From the NCBI GenBank assembly GCA_023954715.1, contig JAGSHD010000002.1:367532-431531 (forward strand): DNA of 64,000 bases. Reading direction: 5' to 3'. Position 1 is the first letter of the stretch; the number at the start of each line of letters is the position of its first letter. This document shows positions 52,814-61,480 of the stretch, in pieces. The notes beneath the pieces were generated by a model, which was not told the DNA's origin, made no database searches, and saw nothing but the letters and a program-made list of their open reading frames with translations. Position numbers and translations under genes: made by a program. This stretch comes from Candidatus Cloacimonadota bacterium (lineage in GTDB: Bacteria > Muiribacteriota > UBA6191).

Positions 52814-54670
52814 TTAAAAAGCATAAGCCTTAACTTGTCGTTGCCTAAAATCCATTTCAGACATTGTAAATATTTCAGGTGAATATAAAGATTTTAACTC
52901 TAAATACTGTGCACGTAAACTCTTATTTAGAAATTCTAACGCTGTTATGCCACCTTTTTTCACATAAAACTTACCTATTTTTTTCATCATAGTATGATAA
53001 TGCACACAAGTTTGTGCCTGATGAACCCCTAAAGACTGCTCAATCATACATTCATAACTGTCTTTTTCCCAGTTAGGATCTCTTTTACACATGGCTTGAA
53101 AATGAGCTGCAAATACCTTTTTATGAACAACTTCATCATCTGTAATCCATTTCATGACTTCAATAAAGTGACTGTTTTGAAAACACTCCGCTAACAATAA
53201 ATAAGCCCTAATATTATGAGTTTCACCTAAAAAGTTAATAAAAAACATATCGTATTGACTTTTAAAATACTCCGCCTTTGGAGGGTTAAACATTCTTGCT
53301 ACAAAGTCCTCATCTAAATATTTTGTTTGAGTACCACTCGCCTGTAACATAACCCGAATCGCATGAAAGTGCTTTAACTCCTCGTGACATTGTAAAACAT
53401 TCCATAGAACAAAAGAGTGATCTCTTCCCATGTGAATCATATTGTTGTAACCAATGGTGTAGGCATAGGCTTCGCAATATCCTATCTCCTTAATGATATC
53501 AAGCAACTCGTAATCATTATCAGTAATTTCCAGCTTACTTTTATATTTATCCATGTACTTAACAACATCATGAGTGTGCCACTGAATTTTTTCTTGTTCG
53601 TACATATAGTATTGATAAATACTTGTATCAAAAATATCTTTAAATTTCATTGCTGAAAACAATTCAGAGGTAGATTTTTTTATAATCTCGTCATTTTCAG
53701 AAGCATTACTATCTACCACTTCTTTAACATCTTGAATAAACTTATTTGTCACTACACTTGTCACATCAGTATAATAAACCTTTTCTCCTTTGCTCATCTT
53801 TAAAACTTTGCCTAATGGCTCTAGCTTGGATGTTTTAGATAAAATACCATATTTTACGCAATAGTCTTGAAAATCATTATGAAAGTCTACAATAAATGAT
53901 TTATCTAGACTGTGACAAGCTCCCATCAACGAAGAAAATAATAAAAACTTCTGCATATAATTCAAGGCAGGGACAGACTCTTCTACAAAGCTTTCTTTTA
54001 AAGATGGTTTTAACTCCCAAGTTTTTAATAAAGAGTCCGTCAAGTAATCAAGTTGTGCTTGATAGTGTGTTTTAAGCTTTTTCTTTTGCTCATCTAGATC
54101 ATCATTTTGTTCGCTCATATCAAAGAGCATTTGTATGATTTTTCCCTCCAACATAATTTGTTGAATCAGATAAACCAGCATTAGATCAGGAGGCTGAACC
54201 TGATTTTTCTCATCTAAAAAATATACTTCATTGGCTAGAATTTGAAATGGCTCAAACTCTTCTATTGGATTAACTTTACCAAACAAAAAATAGATCATTG
54301 TCATGATCTTTACACGTTCACCATGCAATGTTACCAAACCATGAACCATTTCGGCCTGCCTAAAGTACTGCGGTGGAAAATACCTCAATAATCTAAGATC
54401 AGCAAACATCCATTGAATAAAATACTGATACAATTTTGCATATTTTTCTGTATCTTGCACTCTTAACATTAAGTCGTCTTGATCTGACTCTGGTACATAA
54501 TTTAAATCTAATTCTGTAACAGATTTGGCAAATTTATCGTATAACAACCAATTTTTTTCGTCCCCATCGATTAAGTTTCTGTAATCATCTGAATACTGAA
54601 AAGAGCAAGTTAACTCACCCATGATCGTTTCTAGTTTCATCTTTAAATCTAAATAATTTGAAAGTGCCAT
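52814..54670 (-). CDS. Ferritin-like di-iron protein, probable acyl oxygenase or desaturase
   Basis: The 618-residue soluble protein has a C-terminal four-helix bundle (about 385-530) with two Glu-x-x-His motifs, EELKHFH (Glu431, His434) and DDEVVHKK (Glu513, His516), plus acidic residues on the intervening helices (Glu400, Glu483 or Glu495). This is the ligand set of ferritin-like oxygenases and acyl-ACP desaturases. The N-terminal half is also helical and has one EMVHGL segment, so an old duplication is possible. Its position next to ketosynthase, dehydratase and acyl-carrier genes suggests it hydroxylates or desaturates the carrier-bound chain. Ferredoxin or reductase partners are not encoded here. 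Confidence 0.68.
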   Translation of the reverse strand: MALSNYLDLKMKLETIMGELTCSFQYSDDYRNLIDGDEKNWLLYDKFAKSVTELDLNYVPESDQDDLMLRVQDTEKYAKLYQYFIQWMFADLRLLRYFPPQYFRQAEMVHGLVTLHGERVKIMTMIYFLFGKVNPIEEFEPFQILANEVYFLDEKNQVQPPDLMLVYLIQQIMLEGKIIQMLFDMSEQNDDLDEQKKKLKTHYQAQLDYLTDSLLKTWELKPSLKESFVEESVPALNYMQKFLLFSSLMGACHSLDKSFIVDFHNDFQDYCVKYGILSKTSKLEPLGKVLKMSKGEKVYYTDVTSVVTNKFIQDVKEVVDSNASENDEIIKKSTSELFSAMKFKDIFDTSIYQYYMYEQEKIQWHTHDVVKYMDKYKSKLEITDNDYELLDIIKEIGYCEAYAYTIGYNNMIHMGRDHSFVLWNVLQCHEELKHFHAIRVMLQASGTQTKYLDEDFVARMFNPPKAEYFKSQYDMFFINFLGETHNIRAYLLLAECFQNSHFIEVMKWITDDEVVHKKVFAAHFQAMCKRDPNWEKDSYECMIEQSLGVHQAQTCVHYHTMMKKIGKFYVKKGGITALEFLNKSLRAQYLELKSLYSPEIFTMSEMDFRQRQVKAYAF

Positions 54671-54679
54671 GACTTGATC

Positions 54680-55978
54680 CTAACTTAGCTTTTTAAGAAT
54701 AAGTGAAGCGTTAAACCCACCAAATCCAGCTGCATTAATTAAAGATGTTTTTACAGGATACTGTAAACCTGCTTTTGGAACATGATTCAAGTTGCACTCG
54801 GCACTCGCTTCATTTAAAAATAAAGTAGGAAATACAAACTCATTTTTCATTTCTAATAATGCTGTAATAAAATTAATTCCTCCAGCTGCTGATAAAGTAT
54901 GTCCCACATAGGATTTCATAGAGTGAACAAGTGGTTTTGAAGGAAAGATTTTATTAATAGCTGCTGATTCACTTAAATCGTTGATATATGTGCCTGTTCC
55001 GTGAGCTACTATGACGTCTATCTCCGACTGAGATAGTCCTGAATCTAAAAGAGCATCTCCCATGCTTTGTGCTAAACCAGATCCATCCGATGGGCTATTT
55101 GTTACGTGATAACAGCTATTTGAGGTGCCGTATCCAAGCACTTCTGCAAGAGGCTCTCCTCCTCGCTTTAACATACTCTCTTCAGATTCTAAAACAACGA
55201 TAGCTGCTCCCTCACCAAGTACAGTACCTTTACGAGTTACATCAAATGGTACACAAGCACTACTTGGATCTTTGGCCTTTACATATACTCCAAGTTTTGA
55301 AAATGTAAAAGCAGAAATAAATGAAAACTCTTCAAGCCCACCCGTGATAATAATATCTTGCTCTCCATTTTGAATGGTTTGAAAAGCTAAACCAATCGCT
55401 TGAGCAGAAGATACACATAAATTGTTTATGGTTCTAGATGGGCCTGGTATTTTTATGATAGATCGTAAGTAATCCACCATGAAGTTTTGATAGTTAAAAA
55501 ACATTTGACTCTTTAATAACTCTACATTCATTAACTCTTTATTTGTAATACGATCTGCTGACTGTCGTACCACATAACCTAGATCAAAATTGTCCCAACT
55601 ATCTTCACCCTTTCCTTGAGGGTATAGGTTTACGAAGGTATCAATCATAAACTCATCACCAGCATAAAAATCAATACCTAAATATATCCCAATTTCATCA
55701 ACCTGATTTGGTTTAAGCTTACTCTGTCTCAGAGCTTCTAGGAGCGCATGTCGCGTAAAAATGGTACGTTTTGCCCTATAGTAATTCATCTCTTTAATTT
55801 CAGAAGGAGTATAGTCGCTAGTGTCTACTAAACCAGCAATTCGACAATCAAGGTGGTTCCATTGCTCTTGAGCTTTTAAGCCAGACTGTAATGAAGAGCA
55901 GTTTTGATAAAACTCTTGAACATTTCGCCCATTAGCACAGTTTAATCCATATCCAGTTACAAAGACTCTTTTTTTCAC
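54680..55978 (-). CDS. Beta-ketoacyl-ACP synthase (FabF/KAS II-like)
   Basis: The 432-residue ketosynthase has all catalytic residues: Cys188 in INNLCVSSAQAIGLAF, His326 in VIVAHGTGT, Lys355 and His360 in MKSYVGHTLSAAGG, and the closing NAAGFGGFNASL. It catalyses decarboxylative chain extension on acyl carrier protein. The Cys block NNLCVSS differs from the TACSSG of housekeeping FabF, which suggests a specialised substrate. It overlaps the dehydratase gene by 4 bp and lies 9 bp before the ferritin-like gene. Together with the degenerate partner encoded at the head of the operon it may act as a KS/chain-length-factor pair. Confidence 0.9.
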   Translation of the reverse strand: MKKRVFVTGYGLNCANGRNVQEFYQNCSSLQSGLKAQEQWNHLDCRIAGLVDTSDYTPSEIKEMNYYRAKRTIFTRHALLEALRQSKLKPNQVDEIGIYLGIDFYAGDEFMIDTFVNLYPQGKGEDSWDNFDLGYVVRQSADRITNKELMNVELLKSQMFFNYQNFMVDYLRSIIKIPGPSRTINNLCVSSAQAIGLAFQTIQNGEQDIIITGGLEEFSFISAFTFSKLGVYVKAKDPSSACVPFDVTRKGTVLGEGAAIVVLESEESMLKRGGEPLAEVLGYGTSNSCYHVTNSPSDGSGLAQSMGDALLDSGLSQSEIDVIVAHGTGTYINDLSESAAINKIFPSKPLVHSMKSYVGHTLSAAGGINFITALLEMKNEFVFPTLFLNEASAECNLNHVPKAGLQYPVKTSLINAAGFGGFNASLILKKLS

Positions 55979-56418
55979 GATGCCCCTTTAAGAAAAAAAT
56001 CCATAAAATCCAAGCCTGGCCCCGTTCCCATGTCTTTAAAAGCCATAGTTAATCTAGCAGAGGATACTTTTTTATCATTGACGTGGATTTCTCCCAAAAA
56101 CTTAAAGTTAGGATACATTTCCATTTCTTTTTTAATAGTGATAGTCAGCTCACACTCAGGAACTACTGGCTCTAAGAACTTGGCTCGATCTACTTGAATC
56201 AATGTGGGTAAAACCGAAGTATTTTTCTCTTTTTTTTGCATCATTAAAGCTACACAATGTTGGGCCATGACCTCTATCATTAAGGCTCCTGGAAAAATAG
56301 GAAACCCCGGAAAGTGATCTTTAAAAACCCAAAAATCCTTTTTTATTTGAAAGCTACCCGTTAAGGAGTTTCCATCTTCACTAATTTCAAAAAAGTTAAG
56401 GAATATATAACTCACCAT
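55975..56418 (-). CDS. FabZ-like 3-hydroxyacyl-ACP dehydratase
   Basis: The 147-residue hot-dog protein carries the FabZ/FabA active site: His35 in FKDHFPGFPIFPGALMIEVM and Glu49 in the same helix. It removes water from 3-hydroxyacyl-ACP to leave a trans double bond. No enoyl reductase is encoded in the operon, so double bonds may be kept, as in aryl polyenes. It overlaps the acyl-carrier fusion gene by 7 bp and the ketosynthase gene by 4 bp. Confidence 0.88.
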   Translation of the reverse strand: MVSYIFLNFFEISEDGNSLTGSFQIKKDFWVFKDHFPGFPIFPGALMIEVMAQHCVALMMQKKEKNTSVLPTLIQVDRAKFLEPVVPECELTITIKKEMEMYPNFKFLGEIHVNDKKVSSARLTMAFKDMGTGPGLDFMDFFLKGAS

Positions 56419-59189
56419 CCAGCTCCTTCTAAGTCTGCCGACTTAATTTCAAGTTCTTGAATCAAAACCTGAAAAGCAAACTCTGTTTCTACATCTGAAT
56501 TAATTTCAAACACATGCCCCTCTTTAGACTTGAAAAAACCTTTCAAGCTCTGTTGAAACAAACGTAAGGAGTTTTTGTTTAAAATTTTATTACTTATTTT
56601 ATCGATTAGCTCTTGTGATATTTTTGGATCCTTCAGCATTTCTTGTAGTTGATCCGCAATAAAAAAATCAAATTGCTCTAGTATGTAGCTATGAGCTCTT
56701 ACAAATAAATCTTCATGAATTTCTTCTATCAGTTCTGTATAAGATGCCATAATTTGATCCGAAAACTTATATACAACTTTTAATAAAGTATCCGTTTCTA
56801 GGCTTGTCTTCTCTGCAAACTTTGACAGTAACATCACTATTTCTGTTTGATCCTCAACGGACAAATTTTCAACAATACTTTTATATGCAAAGTTACTTTC
56901 AGCCTGATCATTTTCAAAGCTTGATTTAAACTCATTGTAGATTTTTTCTTTTTTACTCAATAATTGATTCAAATGGTAGAAATCTAAACCCATTCTACCT
57001 TCTATTGTGAAAGTGTCATGTACACTGTCTTCAGATAAAAAATTGATAACTTCGTCTATCTTTTCTGGGGAAGAATCAAAAGCAATAGACTTAAAGTAAT
57101 TTAGATATAAATTTGTTTTATCTCCTAAAGATAGTTCTAACAAGCCTGTCTCATAGTTAAACGGCTCAGAATCTTTAAGACTAACTAAATAGGTGATTAT
57201 TTTTGTATACTCCTGTAAAGCAAGCTCCCTTTCATCGATCAAAATATTTGGATTCTGAAAAAACAATTCAAATATCAACATTCTGCTTAAACGACTTTTT
57301 TTAGCTAAAAAGTGCTGATCAAATTGATCAAAGTAATCTTGTGTAAACTCATCTCTATATTCATGTTTTTTGGCATGAACATCAAAAAAGATATACATGA
57401 TCTTTCTTCTATAATCACAAAACTGATCGGATTCGAATAGTTTAAAAAAACTAATACCTGTCCACTTAAAAGTTTTTGCCTGTTCATAAACCATTTCTTT
57501 TGTTACATCGATGGCCTTAAAACGCTCTAAAATAAAATCATAACAAGACTCTATATAGGCTTCTATTCTTTGTTTTTCTTCTTCAAGATCATATCCTAAA
57601 AAACTTAACTGAGTACGAATCGTTGAACTCATCATCGCGTCCATGTGATTTTCTAACTGATCCGTCACAAAAGCTTTTTCTATTTGAGATATAATATTTG
57701 GATTTAAAAGATTACATAAAAAATAAAATGCTGGCTCAGGGGCAAAATTTTGGGCTATTTTTTTGCTCAATACCGCATGATCCAAGTTTATTTTTTGAGC
57801 AATTTCTACCTGCGATTTTACCGCTTCAAAATTTGCCTTTATAAATGAGATTACAACTGGATCCACAATCCCATAAGTTTCTATAAAGTTTACAAAGTCA
57901 TCGGACTCTTCCTGCTTATCTAAGTTGGGTGCTTGGTGTACCTTACCCACAAATGATTTCATAAACTCATCTTGAAGATCACCTTGAATCTCAATATCAT
58001 CGTCTTCAACAGAGTCAAGCATATCATCCATGTATTTGTTCATGTATCGACTTATTATTGTATCTAAATTGTCATTGATATATTTTTGAGTAATAGCCGT
58101 TTGAATCTCCTGCATTTTTTTAGGATCATTTAAGCCAGCCACTTCAGATGGATCATAATTATCTCGAATATAATCTTGAACCAATTTTTGTCGCAATTGA
58201 TTATCTTGTAAAATTCTTTGGGTTTCTTCTCTTGCAATCTCATCAAAGTTATCTGTGATAACATCTTCTATTAAATCACTACCAACATTGGCAGCCTTCA
58301 TCATTTGTTGAATTTTTTCGTCTTTTAAATCACGATTAAAAGTCTCTCTAATCATGTCCATTAAATCATTATCAATGGATGAGTCTTCTAACTTTTTTAG
58401 CTCCGAGTCAAATACATTTTCTATTTGGATATTAATAACTTTATCATAAACGATAGAGAGAACTTCTTCATTTTCAAAGAGCTTAATAATAACACTGTCC
58501 AAATCTTCGCTTTCATCTGCCGAAAGCTCTGCTATTTTTGTTAAAAAGGATTTTTCATCATTTATATTTAGCTCTGCTATAGCCGTATCCTTTAATACAT
58601 CCTGCAACAAGTTTTTATTTTTTAAAAGCTCAAAAATATCAAAAAGTGTAATATTATTAATAGACTCTGTAACAACAGTTTTAAGCTTGTCATCTTCAAT
58701 CTTATACTTGTCTAAATAGGCATCCAATTGACTTGTTTTTATCTTTTGGAAGTTTTCATACAAGTAGCTTTGTAGCTTATCTTCATCAAAAACAGAGTCC
58801 ACTTTTAAGGAAAAATCTATCTTTTCAATCCCCGGTTTTGCTAATTGTCTCTTAATCAAATTAAAGAAGTTTTTGATTTGAAGTTTTGAATATACTAATC
58901 TATCTTTTTCACCATCAGAAAGGTTCAAAACATTTTGATCATTTTGATAACCAAACTCCTCAAGGATCAGCATACGCATTTCTTGATTCGATACTTCTCT
59001 TTGAATCGCCGTTTGTATGGTGAAAAATAGATCTAAAAAACCCAAAGAATCTAAACCTAAGTCATCTATCAAGTAGGACTCCATGGTTATTTCATCTTCA
59101 TAATCTGCAATATCTACAATTGCATCGGTCAATAATTGAAAGATCTCTTCATCACTAAAGGACACTTCTAAAAACTTATCAAGTGACAT
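56412..59189 (-). CDS. 925-residue protein with N-terminal acyl carrier domain and long helical region
   Basis: Residues 10-80 are an acyl carrier domain: YLIDDLGLDSLGFLDLFFTI with Ser48 as phosphopantetheine site and the usual acidic helix II. The other 840 residues are unlike any family I know: acidic, almost purely helical, with recurring elements such as LIEDVITDNFDEIA, LVQDYIRDNYDPSE and AITQKYINDNLDTII that look like a degenerate helical repeat. No second enzymatic motif was found. It lies between ketoreductase and dehydratase genes. The long part may be a scaffold that docks the enzymes or the membrane proteins around the carrier. AGGAA precedes the ATG. Confidence 0.75.
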   Translation of the reverse strand: MSLDKFLEVSFSDEEIFQLLTDAIVDIADYEDEITMESYLIDDLGLDSLGFLDLFFTIQTAIQREVSNQEMRMLILEEFGYQNDQNVLNLSDGEKDRLVYSKLQIKNFFNLIKRQLAKPGIEKIDFSLKVDSVFDEDKLQSYLYENFQKIKTSQLDAYLDKYKIEDDKLKTVVTESINNITLFDIFELLKNKNLLQDVLKDTAIAELNINDEKSFLTKIAELSADESEDLDSVIIKLFENEEVLSIVYDKVINIQIENVFDSELKKLEDSSIDNDLMDMIRETFNRDLKDEKIQQMMKAANVGSDLIEDVITDNFDEIAREETQRILQDNQLRQKLVQDYIRDNYDPSEVAGLNDPKKMQEIQTAITQKYINDNLDTIISRYMNKYMDDMLDSVEDDDIEIQGDLQDEFMKSFVGKVHQAPNLDKQEESDDFVNFIETYGIVDPVVISFIKANFEAVKSQVEIAQKINLDHAVLSKKIAQNFAPEPAFYFLCNLLNPNIISQIEKAFVTDQLENHMDAMMSSTIRTQLSFLGYDLEEEKQRIEAYIESCYDFILERFKAIDVTKEMVYEQAKTFKWTGISFFKLFESDQFCDYRRKIMYIFFDVHAKKHEYRDEFTQDYFDQFDQHFLAKKSRLSRMLIFELFFQNPNILIDERELALQEYTKIITYLVSLKDSEPFNYETGLLELSLGDKTNLYLNYFKSIAFDSSPEKIDEVINFLSEDSVHDTFTIEGRMGLDFYHLNQLLSKKEKIYNEFKSSFENDQAESNFAYKSIVENLSVEDQTEIVMLLSKFAEKTSLETDTLLKVVYKFSDQIMASYTELIEEIHEDLFVRAHSYILEQFDFFIADQLQEMLKDPKISQELIDKISNKILNKNSLRLFQQSLKGFFKSKEGHVFEINSDVETEFAFQVLIQELEIKSADLEGAGW

Positions 59190-59231
59190 ATTTCCTCGCT
59201 AAAATGTTCATGCATATTACTCTATACAAAG

Positions 59232-59963
59232 TTAGAGCATATACCCGCCATCAATATTGAATGTTTGACCGGTAATATAAGTTATTTCTTCTAGAGATAG
59301 GGCGTGCACAAAATTTGCTATCTCACTAGGTTGAGCTAATCTTCTCATGGCAATTCTATCAAAAATACCATCGCTCTTTTTGGTGGTTTTTAAATAACCT
59401 AAAACACTCTCGGTCATATCTGTTTCTACAATGCCAGGAGCAATTCCGTTAATCATAATCCCTGCTCTTGAAAACTCTTGAGCACCAACCCTGACAAGTG
59501 CTTCTAAGCCAGCTTTAGATGCAGCATAAGATAATTGCCCTCTACCACCACGTTTTGCCGCAACAGAAGATAAAAAGAACATTTTACCTTTCTTTTTATA
59601 ATACATTAAATAACCTACTTCTTTTAAAAAACAATAGGCCCCTTTTAGGTTTACATTCATTACTTTATCAAAGTCTTCTGTGTTTCCGTGAATAGTCAAA
59701 CCATCAATTGTAATCCCTGTATTATATACAAAAATATCAATTTTGTTTTTTGAAAACCCCTTAAATTTTTTAAAAAATTCAGGAATTTCATTTTCGTCTT
59801 GTACATCTAGCTTTGCACTAAAACTTTGATCTTTTGGATACTCTGATAAATATTCAGGTTCTGTAGTATTATAGCTAATACCTACATGGTGTCCTTCTTT
59901 TAAGTATTTTTCTGCTATTGCACGACCAATACCTTTTGATCCTCCAATAATTAAAACATGCAT
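59232..59963 (-). CDS. 3-ketoacyl-ACP reductase of the SDR family (FabG-like)
   Basis: The 243-residue short-chain dehydrogenase has the NADPH-binding GGSKGIGRAIAE at the N-terminus, the stabilising YNTG, catalytic Ser in LSSVAAKRGG and the YAASK catalytic pair, ending with the SDR closing sequence GQTFNIDGGY. In this setting it reduces the 3-keto group made by the ketosynthase. It lies 14 bp after the degenerate ketosynthase gene, with a clear AAAGG ribosome site, and before the acyl-carrier fusion gene. It differs clearly from the other FabG at the right end of the window, so both are probably functional. Confidence 0.9.
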   Translation of the reverse strand: MHVLIIGGSKGIGRAIAEKYLKEGHHVGISYNTTEPEYLSEYPKDQSFSAKLDVQDENEIPEFFKKFKGFSKNKIDIFVYNTGITIDGLTIHGNTEDFDKVMNVNLKGAYCFLKEVGYLMYYKKKGKMFFLSSVAAKRGGRGQLSYAASKAGLEALVRVGAQEFSRAGIMINGIAPGIVETDMTESVLGYLKTTKKSDGIFDRIAMRRLAQPSEIANFVHALSLEEITYITGQTFNIDGGYML

Positions 59964-59977
59964 ATTTTTACCTTTTC

Positions 59978-61225
59978 TTAATCTTCATATTTTTCAATAA
60001 TTTGCATTTGAAGAGTATTGTTTAGAGATTGATTAAATATAGCAATCCTTTTCACATTCAAACTTTTATTTTCGTTTGTGAACATCTCTAGATCACAACT
60101 TGGCTCCAAATAAGAAGAAAACACCTTTTGCTCTTTAAAAATTTTTAGTGCAATCTCCAATTGAGAGGAAGCATTTGTACATAAACTATGACCTGTTAAT
60201 AAGCTAGGAGTCAAAATCGGGATACTTGCTCCCTGTTTTTTCATAAGATCTTTTAAAACCAATACGGGAGTTTTATTTTTATCTAGATTATCTGTAATAA
60301 TCAAATCCAAGTCCCCAATGTTAATGTTTGACATTGATAAAGCTTTATCTATTATTTTTTGGCAATATTCTTTTGGTGCAGAGCGAGTATAATATTTATC
60401 CACATAAGACCCTTGATGACTGCTCAATAGTTTAGCTTGAATTTTTAAGTTTTTTGAGTCAAAAAACTCTTTGGTAGCAAAAACTCCTGCAAAGCCCCAT
60501 TCGGACATGAAGTAGTGTGGATCTATCTCTGGATTAAATTTAGGCTCTTGAATAAAACTGGCATAAGCTTCTTTTAGTAAAAAATCTAAAAAATTCAAAA
60601 ACAAAAAGTTAGAAGAGCTAACCAAAGTCTTATCTAAAAGGCCATACTTAATCTGAGAGTAGGACTCCTGAATAGCAACAGCTGATGAATCTTCACCAAA
60701 AAAATTAGCATTAGACCCACTCAATTGATAGTCTAAAGCAATATTTGCAATTACATTATTTGGTATTTTATAAACAGGGATCATTGGGTGGACATAAGAA
60801 AACCCTGTTCCAATCATTTTTTCAAAGTATTTGGAGTCATATTGCAGGTTTTCATCAGCACAAACTCTATAGCCATTTCTAAGTCCAATTGCACCATATA
60901 AGTTGTTCATTGTACCAACAAATAGACCGCAATCTTTTCCTTTAAAGGACTCCCATAAATTATCTACTTTAAATAGTTCAGAAACAGCATAATAACTGTA
61001 TCTAGCCTCAATTGGACCATTAGAAATCACTTTGTTTTTAAACTTAAATTTATCTAAATGTTGGCTAGAAATCTTACCTGGAATATCATTTTGTTTTGAT
61101 CGATCTAATATAGACTCTGGATGAAGTAGAGGACTTATCCCCTTTAAGAGGTTCGTAAATATGTCATTAATCCCAAATCCTATAGATGATATAGAATAAG
61201 TATCACCAATATATACATCATTCAT
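59978..61225 (-). CDS. Degenerate ketosynthase, chain-length-factor-like
   Basis: The 415-residue protein follows the thiolase-fold pattern of ketosynthases but lacks key residues. The nucleophile block reads SNANFFGEDSSAVAIQES, with Glu178 where Cys is expected, and the HGTGT region is replaced by ITDNLDKNKTP. Only the second His region survives, LLTGHSLCTNASSQ. In type II polyketide systems such a KS-beta subunit pairs with an active KS and sets chain length; an analogous role is inferred here. It is the first gene of the operon, with an AAAGG ribosome site. It could also be an initiating decarboxylase. Confidence 0.72.
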   Translation of the reverse strand: MNDVYIGDTYSISSIGFGINDIFTNLLKGISPLLHPESILDRSKQNDIPGKISSQHLDKFKFKNKVISNGPIEARYSYYAVSELFKVDNLWESFKGKDCGLFVGTMNNLYGAIGLRNGYRVCADENLQYDSKYFEKMIGTGFSYVHPMIPVYKIPNNVIANIALDYQLSGSNANFFGEDSSAVAIQESYSQIKYGLLDKTLVSSSNFLFLNFLDFLLKEAYASFIQEPKFNPEIDPHYFMSEWGFAGVFATKEFFDSKNLKIQAKLLSSHQGSYVDKYYTRSAPKEYCQKIIDKALSMSNINIGDLDLIITDNLDKNKTPVLVLKDLMKKQGASIPILTPSLLTGHSLCTNASSQLEIALKIFKEQKVFSSYLEPSCDLEMFTNENKSLNVKRIAIFNQSLNNTLQMQIIEKYED

Positions 61226-61480
61226 ATTAAACCTTTTTATTGCTGGACATTTTATAACACTCTCCCTAAAAACTCCAAGATTCTAGATAAAAACTATTTT
61301 TTCTTTTTCTCGATAAATTGCTTTGCGTAAGCTAGCTATGACATCCCCTGCCTCTGTGATATCATTTAAATGCAACGAATTAGATATGGACCTTGGTTTT
61401 TGCTATAATTTTTCAGACAAAACCTCTTCACTGCTCTGGGTATAAAGGCAAGTTTTTCACTCTAAAAGAAAAAGGCTCTA

